Source of the DNA: Gliomastix tumulicola
Lineage: Eukaryota; Ascomycota; Sordariomycetes; Hypocreales; Bionectriaceae
NCBI GenBank assembly: GCA_001599755.1
Contig: BCHX01000003.1
Location: 372,001 to 436,000, forward strand
Direction: 5' to 3'
DNA: 64,000 nt
Part shown: positions 12,134 to 23,807 of the stretch, piece by piece
Position numbering within the stretch: the first letter of the stretch is position 1
Layout: each line of letters begins with the position of its first letter
Position numbers and translations under genes: made by a program
Notes under the pieces: generated by a model
What the model was told of the DNA's origin: nothing
Databases searched by the model: none
Seen by the model: the letters and a program-made list of their open reading frames with translations, nothing else

Positions 12134-13405
12134 ATGGCCCAGGACCAGTCAGACGAACAGCAGGCCAGCCGCGCCGCACCAGACCCTATGGACTCGAGAT
12201 CCGTACCCGATATGATCCAGCATATAGTCAAAAGCCTCAAGGAGGATGAGTTCACTGAACAGGACAGAGCCATTCTCAGCATCTTCGAGCGAGCTCTGGT
12301 CGCGACCGACCGCAGCACCGCCGCCACAGAGAAGAAGCAGTTGGAGAAGGAAACAGCAGCACATGCAACGGATGCGATCACGCCCAACACCGACGAGACG
12401 GACCCCTGTGCCGCTGCCGCTGCCGAGATCGATCGACTCTGTCCCAACCCGGAGACCCTTGTCGACCCTCCCGGAGTCGAGGTATTCCTGACGGGATTAT
12501 GGTGGATGCTGTTCCTTACCGTACGCACTGTTCCTTACAACCACGAAGGGCAAGACACGCTGGTGAGGGTGGTCGAAGCCTTACGACTGCGCGCCAAATC
12601 TACCGTCAATATCTGGGGGGTAGGTATCCCGAACGCCCGAAAGATGCGCGCGCATATACCTCCCGTGGCATCTACTGACAGACGTTCTTAGAGAGAGGCA
12701 CGTCTCTGGAGGGATCTCCCTCTATTTTTCCAATACCTTCGAGAGGACTGGGTCGGTACGAGAGCATCTTCATTTTATCGCCTGCCATGATATGATATTA
12801 AAGGATAAGCTAATGGGGCTTTGGCGCGCGGCGCAGACCCGGGCATTTACGGTGACCCTTCCTTCTTCAACGACGAATCGATATCTGAATGGGTCAACTT
12901 GAACGCTTTCTGTGCCCGACTCATGGGCAAGGGCATCCTTGTTTATCCCACCTGGGCCATCCCCGAGATTATGCGCGCCGTTGAGCAGGAGCTTCCTGAC
13001 ACGGGGCTCGCCCGTCCGTACACGCTCCGAGTCGCGAGCCAGTGGATGCTACACGGCGGAGCGCACCTGTTCAAAGCCGCGCTCAAGGACGACATTGTCG
13101 ACGAAACGCTTCTGAATATAACTCGCACGGGGCCGCTGTACGCTGCCTTGGGGGGCAAGCCTGGGCTGGGCATGAAAAGGTGGCGGTTTTGGCTCAAGCG
13201 ACTGGAGGACCTTGGCTGGGAGGGCGGCGAGGATGAGACGCGCCCCGAACGCCTCGAAGCGAGGCAGGCCAGCCAGCGCATGAAGGAGATTATGGAGCAG
13301 GATAGCCGGGTCATAGCTCGTCGCCTTGGGACGAACGAGGAGGACAGGATGGCCACGTCGGCGGGGGAGGATGCGGCTCCCAAGGACACCGAGAATCGCG
13401 AGTAG
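12134..13405 (+). CDS. DUF3632 family protein, three exons
   Basis: Exons 12134-12619, 12692-12755 and 12837-13405 give 372 residues ending in TAG; phases agree at both introns and a branch-like GCTAAT precedes the second acceptor. The start ATG 12134 lies in CAAACATGG. The N-terminal third is polar and acidic. The middle has WWMLFLTVRTVPYNHEGQDTLV and LWRDLPLFFQYLREDWV, and the C-terminal half has EWVNLNAFCARLMGKG and WRFWLKRLEDLGWEGGED. These are hallmarks of the fungal DUF3632 family, whose biochemical role is unknown. The C-terminal 50 residues are highly charged (REARQASQRMKEIM-like). No signal peptide or membrane span is seen, so a soluble cytosolic or nuclear protein is likely. The family call is firm; function is not inferred. 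Confidence 0.85.
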
Positions 13406-16168
13406 AGACTCTCTTGTTTCATCATAGTTTTGCTTAGTCTTAGTAACGCCTCAATCCCGGACACGGCGCCCTCCCACCAGAGCATGTGAGATCGGAATGT
13501 CTACCGTATTAATGTGCAGACGCATGCATCATTGGTGACCGCCGGAGAATCGAGCAGAAACCCGCCCGACGTCGATCTCTGTAGCCCCAGCTCGATCTGC
13601 TCCTCCTGCCACCACCACCCTGGGGACGCGGGACAATATTACAGGGGGGACGACAGCCGGAGCCAGACAAAGAAACGTCACTGGGTGCCCGAGGGTCGTC
13701 CGCGCCGAACTAGACAATCGCGGTTTAGTCGTCAAGCCGTCGTGTCTAGACCGTTTAGCAAGGCCTGGTTTGATCTGGTCGGCCCTCCCTCGACAGGAAT
13801 AGGCAAGCACCTCCGTCCCGACATTGTCCACAGACGCCGAAGGCTATTCGGGGGAGGACAAAGAAGTGCTGGAATGCCAATGCTGGTGGAAATTGCAGCT
13901 CGCCAGAGAGGCAGGCCTAGCCAAGTGGGAGGACAGGCGGCTAGGCCAACTGCAGCTAAACAGCCGCACCAAGCTGCTGGTGCTACCCTTTTTGGGCAAT
14001 CGGCCTCGCTTCAGCGATGGCGGGGAGGCTTTGGGACGGCCTGGGATTGCTCGGGCTTGACATTGGCATCATCGCGAGGAGGGGGTGGAGAGATCCAGGA
14101 TTGGTAGTTCGGGGGGACAGTACAGTGAGCGACGAGCAGAGTGCAGGACGTAGAATCATTTACGGCGCGCGCGATAAGGAAGAATACAGAGGCACACGGG
14201 AACGGGAGAGCGATACCATTGGTCAAGCTCGGTGCAATTTCGAGCCAACACATCGGAATGACAGGGACGGGGTTCTCGGCAAGACCGCTGCACGCAGGTG
14301 TCATCTGCACGATTAATTGCACCTTTTCCCCAGTGTGCCGCTACTGAGGTCTGCGGTCCATGGACATTCTCAAACAAAAGGTTTGCTTCACCTCTCAAAC
14401 CGGGCAGCAGAGGCAGAGAGAGAGCTTTGACGTCTGCGCGTCTCGAGTCCAGCGAGGTCCAAGCTAAAACAGCAGGACGAGGGGGAGCTAGCCAGGGTGT
14501 CCCCCGGGCCATACGCGCAATGATCTGCGGACGGGCTCTACGCTAGCCGCCCGTCCCCTAAAAGCGCTGCTGGAACAGGAATCCTTCATTTGCAAAATTG
14601 TGATTGCTCGAGGACGGATTTTTTATTTTATTTTTTGGCTGCTTGGGTGGACACGGGGCGGCGCGGTTACACAGAAACAAAAAATGCAACAGTGATCTGC
14701 TAGTACCGAGACTGAACGTTGGATTTCTTCAGAGTCAGCTGTTGCCCTGCATGCTGCAACGGAAAGCAGTTCCGACAGTTGGTCCTCGGTGGAATATCAA
14801 GGGGGGCTCAGGGGCAACAGACTTCGGGACCGTCGCCCTCCTGGACTCTCGATTTCCCACCACCCACAAACCTTCTCGCCCCGACAGCAACATGAAAGAA
14901 GCGGCGAAAACAGGTAAGCTCCCTTGCATCCTCCGGGTGGGGGAGACAGGGGTGGCAATCACAAAGCGGGCGGGAGGAGGAGGAGGCTAAGACAGAGTGA
15001 CACTGACACTGACAGCGAGCGTCTGCGTGCCCGACGCTCCCCGGGGGCGAGATCATCACGCTGTCGACAGTGAACGCTGCAGCGCATTCTTCCTTTCCGG
15101 TATGCTCATCATATGTCCTGCCCTACGCGCATCTGTTACCCCAAAGAGGGATATAGCGGTATCGTGACCGAGCAGGGGTCCTTGCTGCGACCAACCAACA
15201 CGCGTCGCATCCGGCCGGCAGCCACCTCCTAGATGCTGTTGGTTGTGGTGGTGGGGGGGGGGGAGGAAAAAAGCAATATGGACGGCATCTGTTTCCTGCT
15301 CTTGGGCCGGTCCCCGGCACGGGCAGACAGAACGCACAATCGCCCATTGACACCCGTGTATCACCCCGATGCTCTCCCCTCATCTCACCTGGCCTAGCAG
15401 AGCTCCCACACCAAGCCAGACGCCATATGCAAGCTACGGACGCCACAGGGAGCCAGCGCACCAGGACCATGCAAGGACGACGCCCGACCAAGCGACCCTA
15501 TCAGTGCCGTGCCGACCAGGTGCTGGGGGTGAACTGCACAGGCCAGGGCCAGGCGAAAGGGTGATCCCCCCCGATTCCTGCCATGGACATGGATCCCTGC
15601 CGTCTCCGTAAGGACGTTAAGATAGATCAGCTATCGCATTTCCCTCCCACCTCCACAGTGTGTCGAGGAACAGCTTTCGCGTTGGTCTTCTTTGCTTTTT
15701 TTCCCGCCTCTATTTCTCTACTCCCTCTCCCACCTCTTTTCGTTCTCTGGGTTTTCTTTGATGGTCGACAGGCTTCCTCAGCATCTCGATTCTCAAGAAC
15801 AGCGCTGTGACGCTCTGTATTTTCGTCGCGACCCAAGCGCGTTGACTTTGCCTCCACCAACGCCATCTATCTCGTGATCGATCTCGCACCGCGGCAACAG
15901 TCGCCACTTCGCACAAGCTTTTCTGTGCCGGCAGTGCTGCATTGCAGACCCTAGTCGATTGGGGGAAACGCGGCGGTTGGAGCCTAGACCTCTTCTCGGG
16001 ATTCTTTATAAGACAAGCCGGGAGGAGTGTCACCGTCCAGTGACCGCGGCTTTACCTCTGCGACACCGCATCTACTCGACGACGAGTGTCCACCCGAAGA
16101 CTCCTCAACTATCTATCTCACACTTCCGCACCGAGCTAGCACCATACAATTCAGTATTTCCTTCCACA
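13406..16168. other. Long gene-free stretch, promoter region of the propeller gene at its end
   Basis: About 2.7 kb with no supportable gene. It has a G-run near 15248-15262, a pyrimidine-rich tract near 15690-15760 of the type found in fungal promoters, and a TATA-like CTTTATAAG at about 16004-16012, roughly 160 bases before the next start codon. Long open frames (13514-14107, for example) show no conserved content. Confidence 0.5.
16004..16012 (+). promoter_or_regulatory. Putative TATA element of the SMP-30-like gene
   Basis: TTTATAAG lies about 160 bases upstream of ATG 16169 and downstream of a CT-rich tract. Position and motif only; no transcript evidence. Confidence 0.35.
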
Positions 16169-17350
16169 ATGACCGCCTCCCAGAGGAACGGCAAGGCCAA
16201 GGCAGAGCCAGACCCCTACCTCCACGACATCCTCCTCGTCGACCAGCTCCCCTCGGACGCCTGGGCCGAGGGCCTCGCCCTGCGTCCCAACGGCGACGCC
16301 CTCGTCTCCCGCGTCGACCAGCCCGAGCTCTTCACCATTGAGCTCGCGAGCGCCGTTAGGACCAACGGCGACCACGAACACCACGACCACGACCACGACA
16401 AGGAGTCCGACACACTGCGCCCGCGCACCATCCACACCTTCGACGATGCCAACGGCGTCTTCGACGTCTGCCGGCTGTCCGGCAACGAGGCCAAAGGGGA
16501 GGAGTACGCCGTGCTGTCCGGGTTCGCCGACTTTGCACAGCCGGATGCGGCTTCGTTTCATACGTTTGTGCTCTGGCGGGTGGTGCTCGCGCCCGGGGGT
16601 GGTGGTGCTGCTGCTGCTGCTGCGCCGTCGCAGGTGTCCAAGATTGCCGAGCTGCCGGATACCGGCGTCCCCGTGGGATTGGAGCCGTCTGGGAGTCTCA
16701 TTCTTCTGGCCGATGCGGGGAAGGGTTGTATATGGAAGATTCACGTGCCGACGGGGGAGGTGTCTGTGTTCCTCGAGGACCCGACGATGCAGCCGCACGA
16801 CGGCGATGCCTTTGGAGTGAACCGCGTCAAGGTACGGGGAGGGTACCTCTGGTACACGAACACGGGGACGGGGACGCTGTCGCGGGTGCCCGTGAAGAGC
16901 AGCGAGGACGATATCCAGCCTGTCGGCCCTATTGAGCCGATCGCCGGCGGTCTGAGCAACGCTGCTGACGGGTTAGTCATGTTCGACGACGCCCGTGCCG
17001 CCTATATCGTCAGCTACGCGCTCGGAATCCTATGGCGCATCGATATCGACGACGCCGGCAAGGGGACTGTCAACGTGCTGCGGGAAGACCTGCTGAGCCC
17101 GACGGCGATGCAGCTCGTGTACCCAAGGGAAGGAGGGAAGCCGTCACTGTACATTTTATGCTGTGGCGCCGTGCAAGAATCCTGGCTTGATACGTCGATA
17201 GGCCGCTGGTTTGACTTGGCCAGGGTGACGGACGAGTTACGGATCGTGGTGACGGTCACGACTGAAGTCACGTAAGCGCTGCATCCTGCTGATGATGCTC
17301 CCCCTCGTACCACCATTACTGACTCTTTGTCCAGCTACGAATACATCTAA
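16169..17350 (+). CDS. SMP-30/gluconolactonase-like six-bladed beta-propeller protein
   Basis: Exon 1 is 16169-17271 and exon 2 is only 16 nt, 17335-17350; the splice joins EVT to YEYI and then TAA, for 372 residues. Propeller repeats include WAEGLALRPNGDALVSRVDQPELF, GVPVGLEPSGSLILLADAGKG, GVNRVKVRGGYLWYTNTGTGTL and NAADGLVMFDDARAAYIV. Spacing and the E/N/D positions fit the SMP-30/Gluconolactonase/LRE-like fold, whose members are often metal-dependent lactonases or esterases. There is no signal peptide, so the cytosol is likely. Two insertions stand out: a His/Asp-rich loop (HEHHDHDHDK, about residue 70) and a Gly/Ala run encoded by GCT repeats (about residue 150). Another ATG lies upstream in frame, but conserved sequence begins only after 16169. 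The substrate cannot be deduced. Confidence 0.85.
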
Positions 17351-19017
17351 GAGGCCGACGGTAATGGGAAACGATCAAAAAGTGCTAGTATTCTTCAGGG
17401 GCTCTACTAGGGGCCTTCACGACACGGACACGGGTCAATCATGGGAACATGCTACGCGGAGTTTTCTTCTTCTACATACCCCCTTTTTATTCGAGAAATA
17501 GCGAGGAAAGCGATGCTGCAGAATACAAATACGCGAAAAGGATGTCCCTTTTCAGATCCTTCGTCTGCTTTCGCGTACACTCCCACCCACTGACGAAGGT
17601 GAACAGGGGGGGGAATCCCTGGCTCCAGCTGTGCTTGTGAGATACCTCGGACCGTCCACCCAGAGGATCTTAGGGCTGAATCCCTCTGTGTCCCATTCCA
17701 GTTGTCTTGGATTTCCCGTCAGTTGATCTGCCAGCGACGGGCCTACCGTCTAGGCGAGGTTCCACCGTCCCTAGCCCACCGTTCTTGACATTTGATGGTC
17801 CGGTCCGGGGTACTGATGGATCCTCGATTCTGTTCGCGTAGAAATCTCTCCAGTCTCGCGTCCTCTGCGGCTCACTCAGGTGGTCACCACCCTTCTTTGG
17901 GGGATGTTGGTGCTGAGACATAGGCTCGGTATGCATTTCCAGATGTCGAAAGATACACAAACCCGGGAAATTCTCTTCCCTTTTCCTCACTTTTCCCATC
18001 CAAGTGTTGGACCTTGATATGTCCCCGCAGTCCCTGGTCCGGACTGCTGGGGTCGCGCACTGACAACGGCAATGTGTCTCGTGAAGTTGTGATACGGTCG
18101 GGGCATCTCCAGCCAGGATGCAACGGGGATGTCATGCCGTTTCTGGTGCGCTATTCGTCCTCTTCTGTCATGATCCTCGGTCTCAATGGACAGGGATAAG
18201 GGCACGCAACAGGAGAGTCCGACTGACTACCTGGCCGTCAGCCTGCCATCCACTGGTGATGGCGGCGCATATTATTCGGTGGCCCATGTCTCAGGACAGC
18301 ATCTTCATTGCCACCGGAAAAGGGGTTTCCCAGCTTGCCCGGCTCGAATGGTCAGATCGCGCCAGGATGTGAACTCGGGACTGTTTTTTTCGGAGGAAAT
18401 GGAATCCCGAAGGCAGTGGCGAGGTGTGTCAAAGCACCTCCCCGCTCGAACGATTAAGGCCGATGCGCTGAAGATCACACCGCTAGGCCGGGGCTGAAAG
18501 AGCCTCTAATATGTCATCTTTCTCCTGGCAAGGGGCACAGGGCAGTGGTTGGCGGGCGCATCGACAGGACATCCCCGACCCCAGAGGCAGCCATGTCAGA
18601 TTGTCCCCCGTCCGGTCATTTTTAAGACATTTATCACTTGCTCGTGATCATCCTCACTAGCCAGCCTCCTTGCCCTTGTTACTTGGGACGCTTCCCCGAC
18701 CCCTGCGCCTGCACGAGATGCCTCGCCTAGACCAGACCCGGGCCAGTAGCAGCAGGGTGTACGCTTTGGGAGATATGATTGGCAACCAGGAGGCTTTGCT
18801 TCTTGGGGCTCCGAGTCGTCATTACCAAATGATCGTACGATGCTCTCCGGTCCTGGCACTTCAGACACCCCTGCAATGAGCTCAAATGAATATCCTTTTT
18901 TTTGGTTGTTGTTCCAGCTCAGTAATATGTACCAGCTAATTAGAGTCGAGATTCACAAACGCAAACGCTTCGTCGTGTTCCGTTTTTCTGTCTAACCGAA
19001 GTAGTATCAAACTCCCC
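17351..19017. other. Gene-free spacer
   Basis: No supportable gene. A tRNA-like stretch near 18440-18500 was examined and rejected. This holds the 3' flanks of the convergent propeller and MFS genes. Confidence 0.55.
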
Positions 19018-20797
19018 TCAGACCGTCTCCTCCTCCTTCTTCTCCGTGCCCGAGCCACTCGGCCCGTCATCCGTCTCCAGACCGCCACGCGTACTCGAGC
19101 TATCCGTCGCACCCGCCGCCGCCGCCGCCGCCCCAATCTCCCCGGACGCGCCACGAGTCCTCCCCTGCCTCGTCGCCTGGCCCGTCAGCAAGACGTTGGG
19201 GCCCCTCTCCTCGTCCTGCTGCTTCTTGGGCCGTATGTTGGTCGGCGCGAACTTGCTCCGCACGCGGATCGCCTTGCCGTACCGGTAGAAGGTGAAGGGG
19301 ATGATGGCCAGGAGGGCAGCCACGCCGCCGATGAGGCTGCCGCCCCCGCCGACGCCGAGCGCGTCGAACATCTGGTTCGTGAAGAGCGGTGCCGCGGCGC
19401 CGCAGGCCGAGCGGGCGATGGTGTTGGCGGCGATGGCGGACGCGGCGTACATGAGGTACGTGTCGACGAGGTAGTTGAGGTAGCCGACGAAGATGAGGAG
19501 GAGGGACGTGGCCAGCAGGGCGCCGGCGATGGTCGGGACGATCCAGTGCACGGAGCTGCAGATAAGGACGTCAGCAGTAGACTCTCGTTGATTGAGACGA
19601 GGGCCGGGGGTAGACTCACTTGTACTCGGCGCTCCAGGCAAACCAGAACATGGTCAGCGGGAACCCGACGCCGCCGAGCATGGCCAGCGGCAGCCGGTCC
19701 TCAGGCTGCATGTCCTCGAGCTTCGCCTCGCCCCTCTCCACCCTCTTCTTCCTCCGCCTCGTGTCCATGAAGACGATGGCACCGCCGAGCAGGGCCCCGA
19801 TGACAGTCCCCAGCAGGGGCAGCTCGCCGACGCCCGCGTTCCACCCCCTCTTCCCCTGGAAGACGATCGGGTAGATGCTGAAGAGCATGTACAGCAGCGT
19901 GTACACGACGGACATGTACACGGCGCACAGGAAGGAGATGGTGTCGAAGAGGATGATCCACGGCCGCGTCAGCGCCACCTTGTATATGCCCACCAGGCTC
20001 CTGTCCTCCTGGTCCTCCACGGGCGCGCGCACGTTCTCGTACCCGGGGATCCTGGCCTTGCGCACGCGTCGCGCCTTGTGCAGCAGGATCGTGGGGCCGT
20101 GCGTCTCGGGGATCGTGAGCATCAGCACGGCCGTGGCGCCGCCCAGCCAGAGCAGCACGTAGAAGCTCCAGCGCCAGTTCTTGGTGACCTCGAGGAAGCC
20201 CGCGACAACGGGACCGATCGACGGTCCGACGTAGACGATGGCCGAGAAGCCCGCCATGGCATTCCCACGCTCGAGCGGGTTCCAGAGATCGGCGAGGACG
20301 CCCGGCGCGTTGGACAGCGGCGCAGAGACAAACGTCCCCGTGAGGAAGCGCCCGACAAGCAGGCTGCCAAAGTTGGGCGCGAACGCGCACAGGAAGTTGA
20401 AGGCAAGATACAACAAAAACGTGATGTAGAAGATCCACCGCCGGCCGTAGAACTCGCTCAGCGGCGCAAAGATGAGCGGACCCGCGCAGTAGCCCAGCAG
20501 GAACAGCGTGATGGTCAGCCCGGCGGCCTCGAGCGAGACGCCAAAGTCCTCGGATATGGAGTGGAAGCAGCCGCTGGGCGAGGACGAGGCAAAGGTCGCG
20601 TTCATGACGAGCAGGACGGCGCAGACGGTGACGGACCAGCGGCGCGGCGTGGACCAGTTCTTGGGGTTCTCGACGTCCCCCGGGGCGAAGTCGATCTGCC
20701 CGGCCGCGTTGAGGTGAGGCGGGACAGACAGATCGAGTCCCCGCGTGCGGTAGGGCTTGTTCTGGGGCCGCGAGAGGATGCGCGTGATGTAGCCCAT
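19018..20797 (-). CDS. MFS transporter, drug:H+ antiporter-1 (DHA1) type
   Basis: Exons 20797-19620 and 19555-19018 give 571 residues; the splice produces AEYNSVHWIVP, a conserved DHA1 junction. The N-terminus is cytosolic, with ENPKNWSTPRRW just before TM1. Motif A-like PLSEFYGRRW lies between TM2 and TM3. GFLEVTKNWRWSFYVLLWLGG marks TM5-TM6 and there are about 12 hydrophobic spans in total. After TM12 the tail has RYGKAIRVRSKFAP and then about 80 low-complexity residues (Ala-rich run, KKEEETV end). Relatives export fungicides, polyamines or toxins at the plasma membrane; the specific substrate is unknown. A minus-strand TATA-like TATAAGG lies near 21041-21048. There is no adjacent biosynthetic gene to suggest a cargo. 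Confidence 0.9.
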
Positions 20798-22073
20798 TGT
20801 GATGACGGCGAGAGCGAGCTCTCCGTTTCGTAGAAGCAGTCGTAGACAAGGTTCGCTAGTGTCGCGTCCATGTGCGGTCTATGCTGGTTCCCTGGTAAGC
20901 AAAGCTTGTCGTCTTCGAGAAGCCTGGGTCGATGGCTGTCAGTCGCGGGCAACAGTCCAACGTCTCAGGGTCGGTTTGAAGATGGGCAGCGGGAAGACAG
21001 CAGAGGAAGAACAACCAGCTAGCTGCACGAGGCGCCTCTCCTTATAGAAGGGGCAGCCATTACGCAACCGCCCTCACAAATCACTATCCCGCCCATCCAT
21101 CGCGACAGAGCATATATCCCCGAACCTACTACCTCCGACCGGGGTTTGTTGATCTCCTCCCCCCCCAGCTCGGTCATAGAGGGGCCGCCCTGTGGGATAA
21201 CGTTAGGAATACAACGGGGATTAATAAGAGTCACTCTGCTCGTTGGTCGTTGACGTCAAGTGGGAAGTGGGAGCAGAGAGGGCTGACTGGGCGCGTCCCT
21301 CCCACACAGTATCCCGAAATGCCAAGGAATTAACGGACATAACGGGGATGCGACGGGGGGGTGGTATTTATAATAGAGTCGCTGCCGGCTACCCGATCTC
21401 TGTCTGTGTCTTCGCGGTGGGATGCTGGGGTCCTGCTTGCTGATCTGCGTCGGTTATCCGAGCTGGTGCTGACTCTCCCGGAGATGAACCTCTTTGACCT
21501 CTCCCACTATTACGCCGTATGACTGTTTTATTAAGCCCCATGATTTCCCCCCTTTCTGCGACAATAGGACCTTTCCTCCATCTCGGAGAACGAGCGTAAG
21601 AGGACCGAATGCCCAGACAAAGTCCCATTTGCCTCCAGACGGCCTAGACGGATAGACTCTGCGCTACGCCGTTAGCAACGCCTCTCGAATCATTCCAAAT
21701 AGCTGGTGGTTGCTTCGGCATTCCGTCTTACGAGCGACTACCCGCCCTGCTCGACCACGGAGCTTGCTCCCAGAGCCGAAGCCGCGCCGCCGACGCAGAT
21801 CCGGTAGGGCCGGCGAGATCCCTCCGGCGGTACAAATAGGCAAAGCTGGAGTTTCACTCAACACGAGTCACTCACGCACAACAAAAGCTCCAATGTCTCG
21901 GAGAATTGTCTCGGGAAATTCGCACACAAGTCTGTCTTGTTGGTGATTCGATCGTGGGATCCATTATTGTAATATAGCTTCATAAGTAAACAACCAAAAA
22001 AATCAAACAAATCATAGTTGTAGACGCCGGCCGTGTCAGTCAGTGTGATCACACTCTCTCCCACCCCCAACTT
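20798..22073. other. Gene-free spacer
   Basis: Promoter side of the MFS gene and 3' flank of the 7TM gene. No conserved frame is seen. Confidence 0.5.
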
Positions 22074-23807
22074 TCATCGAGAGCTGCTCTTCCGCGACTT
22101 GTCCGACATGGACGACGTCTCGTCGAACTGCTGTGTCGGCATCCGCCCGCCCTTGACGTGCACCTGCGTCAGGATCCCGTCCGGCAGCGAGTCCGGCGAC
22201 GATCCCCTCCGTCCCGTGGCCGTCGTCGACGTCCCCTTCATGTCCTCGGGCGCGGCGGCCACGGTCGTGATCTCGACCTCGCGCTTCTGGTAGATCTTGA
22301 GCGGCACGTGGAAGCTGTGGTTGATGCGCTCCTGGCTCGTGCCGCGCTCGAGCGTGCTAATCGTGATATCGTCCTCGGCGCCGCTGCTGTGCGGGCCGTC
22401 AACAGCGCTGCGGTCACCACGGTCGCGGTCGCCTCGATTCCCCGAGCGGCCGTAGGCGGTTGAGCGGAAGCGCGAGGACGTGAGCTGGTGCGAGCGCGAG
22501 ACGGTGTAGCGCTCCTTGAAGGACTGGAGGTGGAAGACGCGCTGGAGGAAGGTCCAGGTGAGCGGCAGGTTGGCGGCGATGAGCGCCGTCGAGGACTCGC
22601 GGATGTACCAGAAGGTCCAGTCGAGGCCGAAGGGGGACGTGAAGCTGTAGTATTTGTTGAGGATGGCGGAGATGATCTGGAAACGGGTGGTCATGTCAGC
22701 AAAGTCGACGTCGACGTCAACGAGGGACTAGGCCTGGGGTTGAGACATACGGTGAAGGTGCCGACGGCAAAGACGCCGCAGAGGACCATCTTCCGCTTCA
22801 CGGTCAGCGTCGACTGGAGGAAGATGGGCATGGGGATGAGGATGATCATGATGTCGGAGGAGATGTTGAAGACGGCGTTGGTGATGAGGTGGTTCGTCGC
22901 GGCAGAGCATTGGGCTGTGGCGTGTGTCAGTCAGCGTCAGCGTACGTACAGACGTCAGCTCGTCATCCAATGTGTACATACTGTTATCCGGAGGCACTGC
23001 CCAGTACTGCGAGAAAGGCCTGCACCAAACCCCCAAGTCTGTCAACCAGTTAGCCGGGAACACCGCCTGAGACACGGCGCCCATGCCGGAATTCCACCTA
23101 CAGAGGATCTCCATGAGGACAAACGCCACGGCAACGTAGCCGGCAACGATCTTGACGGCGAGGTTCTGCCTCAAACTCATCCTATATTCGGTGAGACATC
23201 TGGTCAGCCTTACCCACGAGACGGGGGGAAGCGAATAGCGAGTCGGAGGGCCACGTACGTCAGGCGATGGTACATGAGCAGCAGGCAGGCCTTGACGAGC
23301 CAGATGGTGATGCACTGCATCTGCTCAACGACGAGGACCATCTTGGAGCCAAACTCCCGCTCCCTGATCTCGGCATCGTCGAGGATCGTGTGCTGGCTGG
23401 GGTCGATGAGGTTGCTGCTTGTCTTGGAGATGATGTTCATGCCGACCATGAGGACGGTGTCCGTGATCTGTGCCAGTCAGTCAGCAAACCTCCCCCCCCT
23501 TTCCACTCTCGTCTTCACACCGAAGCATCCTGGTCAGGTGGGTGGGGGTACACGTACCATGGCCACGAGCATGAGCACATCGTCGAGCTGGAGTTTTCTG
23601 AATGAACCGAGTAACAGCCTCCGTGATGCCCTGCAGGAGAAGAACAATAATGGTCAGCCAACGATGGAGTCATCACGCGAGCAGCCTGCAGCGTCGCGCC
23701 CCCCATGGGGAAGAGGTATTTCAGACGTACATTCGCACTATAACGACAAGCCACGTCAGGCCGTACCAGGTCCACGACTCCCCCTCCAGGGAAAGCAGGG
23801 ACGCCAT
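22074..23807 (-). CDS. PTH11/SAT4-type rhodopsin-domain seven-transmembrane protein, seven exons
   Basis: Exons are 23807-23731, 23630-23558, 23467-23259, 23181-23098, 23019-22982, 22914-22751 and 22676-22074. All phases agree, giving 415 residues. Motifs of the fungal rhodopsin-domain family appear in order: RKLQLDDVLMLVAM, then KACLLLMYHRLT, then CRPFSQYWAVPPDNTQCSA (spanning exons 4-6), NAVFNISSDIMIILIPMPI, and ESSTALIAANLPLTW, followed by a cytosolic tail of about 150 residues ending SDKSRKSSSR. The Cys pair around the YW motif is the usual extracellular disulfide. Relatives include PTH11, a plasma-membrane receptor for host-surface cues, but ligand and signalling here are unknown. Exon 5 is only 38 nt. 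Several introns carry repeated CTGAC boxes before the acceptor. Confidence 0.88.

Noticed and set aside
13514..14107. 197-codon plus-strand frame
   Set aside because: No conserved content, Gly/Arg-rich composition typical of chance frames in GC-rich DNA.
18440..18500. tRNA-like sequence with GTTCGAGC on the minus strand
   Set aside because: The T-arm does not pair, the loop length is wrong and only about 55 nt could be folded; no acceptor stem.
19592..20833. 413-codon plus-strand frame over the MFS gene
   Set aside because: Antisense shadow of a clear MFS transporter.
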